Below are positions 8,687 through 17,800 of a stretch of DNA of 36,165 nucleotides, in pieces. The stretch's first letter is position 1. The number at the start of each line of letters is the position of its first letter. The translations under genes were made by a program, and so were the position numbers. The notes under the pieces are model-generated. The model was not told the origin of the DNA. It did no database searches and saw only the letters and a program-made list of their open reading frames with translations. The stretch lies in the NCBI GenBank assembly GCA_020348925.1, contig CP070758.1, positions 4,096,683 through 4,132,847 on the forward strand, written 5' to 3'. Source of the stretch: Gemmatimonadota bacterium (GTDB lineage Bacteria; JBHIER01; G020348925).

Positions 8687-9511
8687 TCACATGTTATTCC
8701 GAAGATTTTCCAGCTCCTTCAGCCACGACATCGGGACCTTGAATCGACCGATAGCCGCCATATTTGTGTGGGGCCCATGAAAATCAGATCCCCCTGTCAC
8801 AATCAGTCCGAATTTGCGAGCAACATCGGTATAATGTTTCGTGACAGATGGATTATGATCCGGATGAATAACCTCCAAACCTTGTAGGCCTTGAGCTATA
8901 AAACCGGGTATGAGCTCATCTTTTTTCACTGTTCCGGGATGAGCGTAGACGGATATGCCCCCGGCTGACCGGACCAGGTCGATGGCCTCAGCCAGGGACA
9001 TCTTAAATTTAGGCACATATGCAGGATTATTATAGCCGAGGAACCGAACAAAAGCTTCATTGAATGACGTCACGAACTGTTCTTGCAGTAACGCCTCGGC
9101 AATATGGGGTCTTCCAATAGATCCTTCTCCAGCGATCTTTCGAACGTTTTCAAAGTCAATGGGGATACCCAGCTCGTTCAGTTTTTGAACGATCTTCTCC
9201 GCTCTCTCTTCACGAACTTTTCTGAAAAACTCCAATCTCTTTGCAAATTGACTGTCTGTGTAATCTATGTAATACCCCAGAAGGTGCATATCTATTCCAT
9301 TCATCGTGACACTCAACTCAACACCTGGGACAACCTGGCAGTCGAGATTTTTTGCCGAATGGATGGCTGGAACGATACCTTCGATCGCATCATGATCAGT
9401 GATAGCAATGGCCTTCAGATCGGTTTGGAGGGCAAGCTCTACGATCTTCTCAGGTGATACTGTACCATCAGATGCTGTCGTGTGCACATGAAGATCCGCA
9501 AATCCTTCCAT
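8687..9511 (-). CDS. PHP-domain phosphoesterase (RNase AM / YciV-like)
   Basis: A 274-residue metal-dependent phosphoesterase. It shows the PHP metal motifs in order: DLHVHTTASDG near the N-terminus, ITDHD at about 41, VPGVE at about 65, VYAHPG in the middle and GGSDFHG near the C-terminus. The closest known type is the YciV/RNase AM (3',5'-nucleoside bisphosphate phosphatase) group, which has this length and the inserted helical region. The frame runs 17 residues further upstream, but ATG at 9511 has GAGGAGA five bases before it and starts the family's usual DLHVHTT block. It is divergent from the FN3 lipoprotein operon. Confidence 0.88.
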   Translation of the reverse strand: MEGFADLHVHTTASDGTVSPEKIVELALQTDLKAIAITDHDAIEGIVPAIHSAKNLDCQVVPGVELSVTMNGIDMHLLGYYIDYTDSQFAKRLEFFRKVREERAEKIVQKLNELGIPIDFENVRKIAGEGSIGRPHIAEALLQEQFVTSFNEAFVRFLGYNNPAYVPKFKMSLAEAIDLVRSAGGISVYAHPGTVKKDELIPGFIAQGLQGLEVIHPDHNPSVTKHYTDVARKFGLIVTGGSDFHGPHTNMAAIGRFKVPMSWLKELENLRNNM

Positions 9512-9617
9512 TGTTCTCCTCACCACAACATGTGAATACGAATTCACTCGGCAAAGGGTCAAACAAACACGACATTGTCGTTATGCGAAAAGCCAACACG
9601 AAATCATAAGTTCCTTT

Positions 9618-9647
9618 CAAAGATATATCCAAAAGAGATAAAGTCAA
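9618..9647 (-). promoter_or_regulatory. Candidate promoter of the PHP gene
   Basis: On the minus strand, TTGACT (9647-9642), a 16-base spacer and TATCTT (9625-9620). The -10 extends to TATCTTTG, fitting the Bacteroidetes TAnnTTTG form with TTG 19 bases upstream. The leader would be about 100 bases. Confidence 0.45.
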
Positions 9648-9667
9648 TCGATTTCTACAATTTAAAA

Positions 9668-9708
9668 TGTCCAAAAATAAGGACAAACATTGTCCTAATT
9701 TGAGGACA
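9668..9708. promoter_or_regulatory. Tandem TGTCC-N8-GGACA dyads (enhancer- or operator-like)
   Basis: Two 18-bp dyads, each TGTCC-8 bases-GGACA, at 9668-9685 and 9691-9708, with centres 23 bp apart. The second is part of a longer perfect inverted repeat (ATTGTCCT/AGGACAAT). Exact repetition of the same architecture suggests a dimeric DNA-binding protein. They lie about 180-220 bp upstream of the predicted start of the lipoprotein operon (about 9888) and just upstream of the PHP promoter, so either side could be controlled. The binding protein is not identifiable here. Confidence 0.6.
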
Positions 9709-9862
9709 ATTGGGGTTCAAAGAGTACTGCCCATGGCATGGCACGTGATCGGTTGAAAAGGGGCACAGGCACCTATGGATCATACACAACCTATTGATAT
9801 TCATTATAATATTAAATTCCCGATAATACTTGCCAGTCAAAGGATGCGTCTGTTTCCCCTTG

Positions 9863-9878
9863 TGGTATACAATTTGCG
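9863..9878 (+). promoter_or_regulatory. Sigma-54-like -24/-12 promoter element
   Basis: TGGTATACAATTTGCG has GG (9864-9865) and GC (9876-9877) separated by exactly 10 bases and a full TTGC at the -12 side. It departs from TGGCACG in the middle of the -24 box. Transcription would start near 9888, about 49 bases before the lipoprotein ATG. A sigma-54 promoter needs an enhancer-bound activator, which the dyads at 9668-9708 could bind. Confidence 0.4.
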
Positions 9879-9936
9879 TTGGAGATGAATTGAGACGAAC
9901 GATGAACGAGCATTCTGAAAATAGGAGATTTTGAAC

Positions 9937-10758
9937 ATGAAAAAGAGAACGAAAATGATTCTTCTCATCGGATTCGCGAGCCTCCTGGTCGGATGTGAAG
10001 AGGAACGCCGCTGTTTCCGTCCCGATTACACTCCCCCAGCTGTACCAAGAGGGGTCACGAGCGTGACCGGTAACTGGGAGGTCTATATCTCCTGGTATCC
10101 AAACAACGATCAGGACCTCGCCGGTTATAATGTGTATGTCGGTTCAGAGCCCGAGGGGTATTACACCCTCATCGCCTCGACACCGTCTGCCAATTTTGTT
10201 GACCGCGATGTCCTCAACGGCGAAACATATTACTACGCCGTAAGCGCCTACGATTACAGTGGCAACGAGAGTGAACTGAGTTTCGATCTTGTCTTTGACA
10301 CGCCCAGACCTGAAGGATGGGGCGCACGACTGTGGGACCTTCATATCTTTCCGAACGATGCCGGTTACGACTTCTCCTCTCAGCTGGTGCTGCCGTATAC
10401 AGACAGTCGAGCCGATATATTTTTCGAGATCGACAAGGGGATTCCCTTCATGTGGAGGGCTACGGTCAATACTGACATTCAAGATTTCGGCTATACGACC
10501 TCAATCGACGATGTTGACTACGCTCCCGAATTCGGATGGATCCTCATGGACTGGCTGGAACTTGTCGCTGGGCATACCTACATAGTCTGGACCGAAGATA
10601 ACCACTTTGCGAAGTTTCGTGTCATCCAAGTAGGAAGCAATTTTCTTACGTTCGACTGGGCCTACCAGGTTGATCCGGGTAACCCGGAATTGAAACTCGT
10701 TCGAGAACGCATTCAGAAGCGAAACAGTGAACTGTCCGAAAGTGAAAGCGTGAGGTGA
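9937..10758 (+). CDS. Lipoprotein with a fibronectin type III domain
   Basis: A 273-residue predicted lipoprotein. The N-terminus MKKRTKMILLIGFASLLVGC has a basic start, hydrophobic core and lipobox, with Cys20 as the lipidation site. Residues about 33-118 form a fibronectin type III domain: PPAVPRGVTS, WEVYISWYPN, LAGYNVYVGS and ETYYYAVSAYDYSGNES. The C-terminal half is unrecognised but rich in aromatic beta-strand residues. ATG at 9937 is preferred to the in-frame TTG at 9931 because AGGAG lies nine bases upstream. It is first in a four-gene envelope run; the next ATG is five bases after its stop. Likely a periplasmic or surface scaffold or binding protein. Confidence 0.8.
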   Translation: MKKRTKMILLIGFASLLVGCEEERRCFRPDYTPPAVPRGVTSVTGNWEVYISWYPNNDQDLAGYNVYVGSEPEGYYTLIASTPSANFVDRDVLNGETYYYAVSAYDYSGNESELSFDLVFDTPRPEGWGARLWDLHIFPNDAGYDFSSQLVLPYTDSRADIFFEIDKGIPFMWRATVNTDIQDFGYTTSIDDVDYAPEFGWILMDWLELVAGHTYIVWTEDNHFAKFRVIQVGSNFLTFDWAYQVDPGNPELKLVRERIQKRNSELSESESVR

Positions 10759-10763
10759 TTTCA

Positions 10764-12089
10764 ATGATCCGCTCGATAGGACGCGTATTTCTCCTGGCAA
10801 GTATACTCCTCTCCGGAGTTTCCGCTCTTGAATCACAAGAAGGGGTTACTCATATTCACGAGGGAACGTTTGACCGTTTCGACGTTGATGTGTGGGTGGA
10901 CAGGGGTGAAGCTGCGGTCTATTATCCCGGAGAACGCCTTCGAGTCTATTTCAGACCGACCCATGATTGCTATGTTGCCGTATTCAGCATCGACACCGAA
11001 GGCTCTGTCAGGGTCCTGTATCCCTATGGCTACGATGATGATCCTTTCGTATATGGGGGCAGGACTCGGCGCATACCGGATTCCTGGGACCATCATGATT
11101 TGCTTGTCAACGGTCCTTCGGGTATCGAATACATCGTTGCGGTCGCGAGTGCGCGGCCCATCACCATACCCCATTGGCGGAGGTATTATGATACCCGCTA
11201 CGAACCGAACCCTGACCTTATCGACCGCATTACAGGTGATCCTTACGAGGGCATGTTCCACCTGACGAATCTTATCGTACCCGTCGGGTCTCGCGAGCAG
11301 GAATATATCACAAACAGCACTTACTTTTACATCGAGCAACGAGTATGGTACCCTCGCTATATGTGCTATGATTGCCACCGGCCTCGCCCCGTCTCTTTTC
11401 ATCCGTATGTGGATGTCTGCCTTGGTTTTGAAATCGTCATCGTTGATTATGACTGGTACGATGACTGGGCATACTGGAGACCACACCACCCGCCAGTCCG
11501 CTACCGTCGGGGTTGCTGGAGGGTCAGACGACGGACCCAGACAGCACAGACGACGTATACGAATGAGCGGTATGCACGCCGGCGAGGATTTAAGAACATT
11601 GGATTTTCCAAAACCGATGTGGCACCTGTCGACAGAGAAAAGGTGCGAAGCGATTTGGAACACACGTCAGATATTGAGCGGCGTCGTGGGACAGGTCGTT
11701 CGACAGTACCTCCGAACCCCACGGATACAATGAAGGAAAATATCATAAAAGAACAGAGTCCCTCGAGAGAACGCTCGAAGTATGATGCGCAATACGAACG
11801 CCGCACAGAGCCAACGCTCCCTGAACGAAAACAGGAAAAAACGTCTCCGGAAGATGTGAAAAAGAGAACGGGCAAGACGTCCAAACGGCAACAAAGTTTC
11901 TGGGATAAGATTACTGATTGGAATAAGAAAAGCAAGAGTACACCCAGTGTTTCAAAGCCGAAATCGAAACCGGAAGAAAAGAAATCATCGAAGCCACACA
12001 AGGCAACGCCTTCGAAAAAAAGGAAACCATCCACGAAAAGCTCACCACCCAAGAAGGGTACGTCGAGCAAAGGGAGAAAAAAGAGATGA
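10764..12089 (+). CDS. DUF4384-containing exported protein with long basic tail
   Basis: A 441-residue exported protein. A signal peptide (MIRSIGRVFLLASILLSG...) is followed by a DUF4384-like domain at about residues 30-180; the marks are YYPGERLRVYFRP, DCYVAVFSID and GSVRVLYPYGYDDDP. A Tyr/Trp/Asp-rich segment follows (about 210-245, including VDYDWYDDWAYWRPHH). The final 160 residues are low-complexity Lys/Ser/Pro/Arg-rich sequence, probably disordered. ATG at 10764 has GAGG eight bases upstream. DUF4384 domains occur in surface and signalling proteins, but the function is not known. The charged tail might contact peptidoglycan or acidic polysaccharide, which is only a guess. Confidence 0.75.
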   Translation: MIRSIGRVFLLASILLSGVSALESQEGVTHIHEGTFDRFDVDVWVDRGEAAVYYPGERLRVYFRPTHDCYVAVFSIDTEGSVRVLYPYGYDDDPFVYGGRTRRIPDSWDHHDLLVNGPSGIEYIVAVASARPITIPHWRRYYDTRYEPNPDLIDRITGDPYEGMFHLTNLIVPVGSREQEYITNSTYFYIEQRVWYPRYMCYDCHRPRPVSFHPYVDVCLGFEIVIVDYDWYDDWAYWRPHHPPVRYRRGCWRVRRRTQTAQTTYTNERYARRRGFKNIGFSKTDVAPVDREKVRSDLEHTSDIERRRGTGRSTVPPNPTDTMKENIIKEQSPSRERSKYDAQYERRTEPTLPERKQEKTSPEDVKKRTGKTSKRQQSFWDKITDWNKKSKSTPSVSKPKSKPEEKKSSKPHKATPSKKRKPSTKSSPPKKGTSSKGRKKR

Positions 12090-12160
12090 GCTTTCGCCCT
12101 GTTCACAGTATCGCTCTGTTCCTGACGAACACTGCACGGAATCTGAAAAGGAGGTTGACG

Positions 12161-13402
12161 ATGAAGCCCTGTTTCAAGAAACGGATAATAACCCTGGGAG
12201 TCATTCTATCCCTCACCGGAATATGTCTCTCCGGGGACGGCTATGCTCAAGACGAAGTGCTTATCGGTAAGTTCTTCGGATCGGGGGCCCGTGCCATGGG
12301 TATGGGTGGTGCTTTCCTGGCCGTAGCCGATGATTATTCAGCACTCTATTGGAACCCTGCCGGTCTTGCCCAGATCCCCCGCCTCGAAATCTCCGGCTCC
12401 CTCTCTCACGATCGCATGAGGAACAACGCAACGTATTATGGTTTTGGCATGAAGGACTCTCAATCAAAGACTCGCCTGAATGCTCTCGGTCTGGCCTATC
12501 CCCTACCAACCGTTCGAGGAAGTCTCGTTTTGGGATTGGGTTACAACCGTCTCAGTAGCTTCGACAATCTGTTAACCATAAACTCAAACAGGATGCCCAC
12601 GCAATATGTCGATGCCCTGGAAACCGAATCGGGTGGATTGAGCGCGTGGTCAATCGGCGGGGCCATCGATGTCTCACCGTCGCTCTCACTGGGAGGAGCC
12701 CTTAATATTTGGACGGGAGATGACAGGTATACGTGGGATTATCTGGTCTCCGATACCCAAGATCCTTTTCGGGATTATCGGTATCTTGACACCATCGATG
12801 GTGATTACAGTGGCGTTGGGTTGAAATTCGGAGCTCTTCTCCGCGCCCGAAGATATGCTTCCTTCGGACTGACCGTTACCTCTCCTGTCACCTTTACGGT
12901 CAAAGAATTCTGGACGCAGCAAACCGACACACTGTTTTTCAGGTATTACGATGAGGGGGAGTTTGAATATGAAATCACAACGCCGTACCGCGTCGGTCTG
13001 GGTGGTTCCATCGCTTTCCGCCATCTTACACTTGCCGCCGATGTCGAATACGTGGATTGGACTCAGACCGAATACAAAAGCCCCTACTGGATGATTTCGG
13101 ACAACTGGGTCTTCAAAAATTCCTACCGAGAAGTCTATACGTATCATATGGGTGCTGAATATGCGATTCCCAGATCCGATGTGACCCTGCGGGCCGGGTA
13201 TTACAACGACCCACTCCCCCGCAACGATGGTCGGATTCAAAGAGACAGGGACTATGTAACGGTCGGCGCCGGTTTTCTGGTCGATAATACGGTCAAGATC
13301 GACGTCGCTGTTGTTCACGGTCTTTGGGAAAAAACCACCGACAATCTGACGGAGAAGATTCAGGCCGACAGAGTTTTTCTGTCTATGGCTTACCGATTCT
13401 AA
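12161..13402 (+). CDS. FadL/OmpP1-type, PorV-like outer-membrane protein
   Basis: A 413-residue outer-membrane beta-barrel protein. After a signal peptide (about residues 1-30) comes GSGARAMGMGGAFLAVADDY and YWNPAGLAQIP, the same N-terminal block as in the PorV-like protein at 4982-5995. The barrel region has regular aromatic/glycine strands and ends in SMAYRF, with the terminal Phe of outer-membrane barrels. It resembles the OmpP1/FadL/TodX hydrophobic-compound transporters in length. The frame opens at 12086, but ATG at 12161 has a full AAAGGAGGT five bases upstream. As a member of the sigma-54-like operon it is probably the barrel partner of the neighbouring lipoproteins. Confidence 0.8.
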   Translation: MKPCFKKRIITLGVILSLTGICLSGDGYAQDEVLIGKFFGSGARAMGMGGAFLAVADDYSALYWNPAGLAQIPRLEISGSLSHDRMRNNATYYGFGMKDSQSKTRLNALGLAYPLPTVRGSLVLGLGYNRLSSFDNLLTINSNRMPTQYVDALETESGGLSAWSIGGAIDVSPSLSLGGALNIWTGDDRYTWDYLVSDTQDPFRDYRYLDTIDGDYSGVGLKFGALLRARRYASFGLTVTSPVTFTVKEFWTQQTDTLFFRYYDEGEFEYEITTPYRVGLGGSIAFRHLTLAADVEYVDWTQTEYKSPYWMISDNWVFKNSYREVYTYHMGAEYAIPRSDVTLRAGYYNDPLPRNDGRIQRDRDYVTVGAGFLVDNTVKIDVAVVHGLWEKTTDNLTEKIQADRVFLSMAYRF

Positions 13403-13424
13403 ATCGAAAAAGGAGGTGCCCATC

Positions 13425-14072
13425 ATGTCGAAAAAATATGCCAATGTTTTGATCGTGTTCGGTATCCTGATGATCGTCATGACAACATCCGGATGTTACA
13501 CAGTACTTCAAATGCGCTCGGGTAACGCCTGTTATCGAGAATACTGTTATGACGCTGATTACGATTTCTATGATCCCTGGTACGATCCTTTTTTCTCCTA
13601 TCATCCGTACTCCCATTATGGATACGTATCGACCTATTATCAACCCTGGACCTATTGGTGGAGAAATCCGTATTGGACGTACCCCTATTATTACACAACT
13701 CGCTATTCTCCCTATAGTCCTTACGACTGTGGATCGCTAAAATGGCAAAAGAGCTCTCGGAGGCGGGGATTTCAGACGCGTCCCTCATCACCCACGTCTG
13801 TCACGTCGAGGCGTTCGATCACCTCGCAAGGCTCTCTTGGGAGGGATGAAAAAAGACTGAAAACGTTGCGGAAGATAGGAACCGGTGTCACGTCAAAACC
13901 AGTACGGAGAACGGGCATAAGTCAAACTCCAACTCCACCCCCCCGAACGATCAGTCGATCGACTCCGGCGGTCACGAGACAAACATCCAAAACCTCGAGT
14001 CCGAGTTCCAGCAAAGCAGCAGCCCCATCCCGGAGTGCAACCTCTGCAAGGAGACGAGGTTCACAACGATAA
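13425..14072 (+). CDS. Small Tyr/Trp-rich lipoprotein with basic Ser/Thr/Arg tail
   Basis: A 215-residue predicted lipoprotein. The signal is MSKKYANVLIVFGILMIVMT with a TSGC lipobox and Cys24 as the lipidation site. Residues about 40-103 are extraordinarily rich in Tyr, Trp, Pro and Asp (for example DYDFYDPWYDPFFSYHPYSH). The remainder is Ser/Thr/Arg/Pro-rich and probably disordered. I recognise no family. The layout, an aromatic block followed by a basic low-complexity tail, parallels the end of the DUF4384 protein two genes upstream. ATG at 13425 follows AAAAGGAGGT, the strongest ribosome-binding site in the operon. Last gene of the run. Confidence 0.7.
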   Translation: MSKKYANVLIVFGILMIVMTTSGCYTVLQMRSGNACYREYCYDADYDFYDPWYDPFFSYHPYSHYGYVSTYYQPWTYWWRNPYWTYPYYYTTRYSPYSPYDCGSLKWQKSSRRRGFQTRPSSPTSVTSRRSITSQGSLGRDEKRLKTLRKIGTGVTSKPVRRTGISQTPTPPPRTISRSTPAVTRQTSKTSSPSSSKAAAPSRSATSARRRGSQR

Positions 14073-14197
14073 CCAGACAGAAAACTCGAACACGAACAGG
14101 AACGTGTGCTCGCGAGGGGTGGTTTTACCCGAAGGGCAGGGCGGTTGACGATAGGCAGCGTCGACCGCTATTTTCATGGCACACACGGAAAAAGGTG

Positions 14198-14226
14198 TTG
14201 ACAATGTTGAAGCGAAGATATATTAT
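14198..14226 (+). promoter_or_regulatory. Sigma-70-type promoter upstream of the DUF4783-like gene
   Basis: TTGACA (14198-14203), a 17-base spacer and TATTAT (14221-14226): one mismatch from the ideal sigma-70 promoter. The leader is about 38 bases. It probably drives the DUF4783-like gene and the histidine kinase gene together. Confidence 0.7.
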
Positions 14227-14270
14227 ACTGAAAACATAATTTCCGTTCACCCGATGGGAATGTCGAGTCG

Positions 14271-14795
14271 ATGAAAATCACGTACAACCAAATTTGCATC
14301 ATCAGTGTCCTTCTTGCGGTCGGAATTTTCGCAGACACGTTCGGTCGCAACGCCACAGACGTTTCCCCGAGCAAAAAACCTCAAACTCCGAAAGAAGTTT
14401 TCAATGATATCCGGAGAGCATGGCAAGGGGCTGACGTTCAAAAGCTTATGGACTATCTGGGTGATGTCAAAACAATCATCTCTTTCGAAAATGAGGGACT
14501 TGAAAGTGGTTTATACAGTCGAAATCAAGCCTATTATCTATTCGAAAACCTGTTTCAAAATACAAAGACTAACGATTTCACTTTCGTTAAAATTATCGAA
14601 GTTCAAGAAAGAAACACCAATCCCCATGCCTTCGCAAATCGCACATATATGCGATTGCGTGACGGGAGTCAACTCAGCGATCAGATTTACATTGCCCTTA
14701 CCATGGTCAACAACCGATGGTTCATCACACACATCATGTCACTTGAAAAATCCAAGAAACAGCATCCGAGCAGTGGCTCCAATGTGGGTCCATAA
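14271..14795 (+). CDS. DUF4783-like (NTF2-fold) exported protein
   Basis: A 174-residue protein with an N-terminal hydrophobic segment (about residues 7-23) that looks like a signal peptide or anchor. Residues about 40-150 match the pattern of the NTF2-like DUF4783 group: an AWQGADVQKLMDYLGD start, FENEGLESGLYSRNQAYYLFENLF, and an ending in NNRWFITHIMS. Function of this family is unknown to me; many NTF2-fold proteins are small ligand-binding domains. It lies 57 bases before the giant histidine kinase and shares its presumed promoter, so it may act as an exported accessory of that sensor. Confidence 0.6.
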   Translation: MKITYNQICIISVLLAVGIFADTFGRNATDVSPSKKPQTPKEVFNDIRRAWQGADVQKLMDYLGDVKTIISFENEGLESGLYSRNQAYYLFENLFQNTKTNDFTFVKIIEVQERNTNPHAFANRTYMRLRDGSQLSDQIYIALTMVNNRWFITHIMSLEKSKKQHPSSGSNVGP

Positions 14796-14852
14796 ATTTG
14801 AGAGTTGCTTCTGACGCTCCCCTCTCAATCCTTTCTCAGTCAATGAAAACTT

Positions 14853-17800
14853 ATGGAAATATTCACTACGATATTCAACACGCTTACAAAAATCGAAAAA
14901 AATAAAAATCAGAATTGGATTGTGCTCGTCTTCACAGCCACACCTCTGATCCTGTTGAGTATTGATGTTGCTTATCAACACTCTTTTCTGTCAATTGTAA
15001 CGACCATACTTTTACTCATTCTCTACATCTTTCTTCTCTATATGTATTGGAGAAAGAAACGAGTGACTGGCTTTCGTCCTCATCGGTATTTTCTTCCGGT
15101 CATCTTACTTTTACTGGCCGTTCCCTTAGGATCGAAAATACATTTCGAAATCAATTCGTACAACGCAAAAAGAAATTGGGAAAGCCTCTCTCGATCGTCA
15201 CTGCGTAAGGACGCTGAGACAATCCGGAACAGTTTTCAGGATGTGCTTCGTTCAGCGGAACAACTCGCCAGAAATGTTGCGGACCATCCTACATTGAAAA
15301 AAGCACTCGGAGATCCCAATATCGAGAACCGAGCCACCATTTTTCAAATTCTGTCTGATATTGATCCTGAATTTCACGGCGATTACGGTCTTGAAGTATT
15401 TGACAAAAATAGGCAGAGCGTTGCCTGGAGAGGTGTCACGTTTCCACCACAAGAGCTCTTAAAACAGCATATCTCCATTGTCACCGGTCAAATATACACA
15501 ACGCTGTGCGTCGGAGAACATGTGCTCAACACACCGGACGGACAAGTGCTGGGTTCATTCTTTGTCTACAGACCATTACGACTGAACATTCCAATTCAGA
15601 TAAAATCGCTTCGACAATGGAGCTTTGAAAAAGATGTATCCGCGAATATCCGTGCACCATTTCGTCTCGATTTTATTACCACCAGCAGGGATAACATTGA
15701 TTCAGGCGTGTGGCTCCCGTCTGACAATGAAGAGTTTTCCGTAACACTCTCGGATCTGGAGAACAATACCCTCGGGGTGGCTCGTTTATCCAAACCCTCA
15801 TATGAAAGCTACATGCGTGTGCAGCGTACAAAATCCATCAGGATTTCAATCCTTTTTCTCGGACTCATCTTTGTGTACGTTCTCATAAGACTCCTCAGAA
15901 TTCTTTACTTCTCTGTTCTTCAGGAGCGAAACCGACACGAAAAAATCTCTCGAAGGTACTTTGTGACTTTTTGCACAATGACCATTGTGTTATGGACCGT
16001 CCGATATGGACTCCTGTTTATCGGATTTCCTGCGAAGGTCCTTACTCTTTCAATCTTCGACCCGATCCACTACGCGTCTCCCTTCTTCCTTGGCATTTCT
16101 CGCTCCGCCGGTGAGCTTCTGATAACTCTCATTGTTCTCATAGTGAATATCTATCTGGGGTGGAGACTTTTCCTCTTTTCAAAAAAAGGGACCACCGCAC
16201 GAATTCCGTCCAGAATTTTCGCTCTCATTGCTGTACTGCCAATTGTGGCGCTCATCCATTTTCTCTTCGAGACGTACATCTCAGGCATACGGAGTCTTGC
16301 ACACGACTCAACCCTGAGTTTCTTCAACTATCTTGAGCTGTTCTCTTCTCTCCCCCTGCTCGTTACGATGACAAACCTTTTCCTGTTGAGCCTGGCAACT
16401 CTTTCCTTCAGTCTGCTTGGCCTCTGTCTGATCGAACACCTTCTCCGGAATGCAATAGGATCTCAGATATCACGGTGGACCTGGATTTTCTTTGCCTATA
16501 GTCTCGCAGGGGCGCTCTGGCTACTTGCAACAAACCAGCCGACATACCTCATTGAGAGAATGTGTTTTATTCTCGCTCTCCTGATGCTTGCTTCTGTGAC
16601 AGACCGTTTCCTTGTCGCAGCGACTGGAAACAGGTGGGTTTTTTTATTCATACTTACAGGCATTTGTGCCATTCTCTCTTTTCCAATTTTTCGTAAGGAA
16701 ATAATGAAAGAGGAGGATCTTCTTATCCGTCAGAGAACCGTGGAAGCTCTCCAACCAACGGAAAGTTGGATCCGTTTTGTTTTGGAGAACAGTCTGGATT
16801 ACTTTGGCCAGAGCATGAATATTCAAAAATCCCTCGCCGATAAGGAACATATAAATCTTGCGAGTCTGGCGTTCGTAGAGTGGGCGAGAAGTCCTCTCAG
16901 CCATCTGAATTTTGGAAGCTCGATCACTATTTTGGATGAAGCGGGTTCGAATGTCAGTCAATTCGATATTTCTACGCCTGTTGGACTGGAACAAACGGCT
17001 GCATCCGTTCTGCAGGAAATTGAGGACGTGAGCGGAAAATTCATCACGCTGAGCAGAGCTCATATCGAAGGGCAAGAGATAGACCTCTATTCAGGTGCAA
17101 CTCCCGTTTTTGACGAGGGGAAATTGTACGGGGCAGTCATTGTAAACATTCCTGTCGCAAAATCTCCCTGGGGTGCATTGACCAGACTGAGTGGCGTATA
17201 CCCCACACCCCTTCGCCCCTTTGAACCCGGAGGACAGCTCACTCACAAATATGGACCGACCGAATTGGTCGTCGCAATGTACGAGAGAGAAACACTCGTC
17301 GAATCAACCGCTCCGGCTTTTATCAGAGGGCGACGTCCATCCGAAGAAATCCTCAACAAGATGTTCGACGAAAAAATAGAATATTTACGCATTTGTGAAA
17401 AAATCGGTGACAGACAATTCGTAAATTTCTATTTTCCTCAAAAAGGCGAAAGCGTGGTCGGAATGGTCTCAGTCGGTTACGGGAAAGCAGAAATATGGAC
17501 GATCATCCACGACTGTTTGCGCTTGCTCTTTACCTATCTCCTCTTGATCATATCATTGTACGGCTTGTATCGGATCAGCGTTGTCGTTCTTCGAGGCAAC
17601 ATCCGCGGTATCATATCTATTAAACGGTTTCAAGACAAACTGCTCTTGTCCTTTGCGATGCTCATCATATTTCCCATGCTTGTTATGGCTTTTCTGGGCC
17701 GTAATGTTGTTCTCTCTCAGCAGGAGGACTGGATCCGATCTCGTATCGAAGAGGATCTCACGCGTGTTCGTGCGCTTCTTGACGAAGAGACGATCACTGC

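Noticed and set aside
9737-9755. TGGCACG-containing sequence as a sigma-54 promoter
   Set aside because: The -24 half matches well, but ten bases after GG the sequence is GT, not GC, and no TTGC is present. The element at 9863-9878 has the required spacing.
10833-11663. Minus-strand open frame of 276 codons
   Set aside because: Antisense to the DUF4384 protein, which has a signal peptide, family motifs and operon position.
12686-13480. Minus-strand open frame of 264 codons
   Set aside because: Antisense to the FadL/PorV-like barrel; no domain and no start signal.
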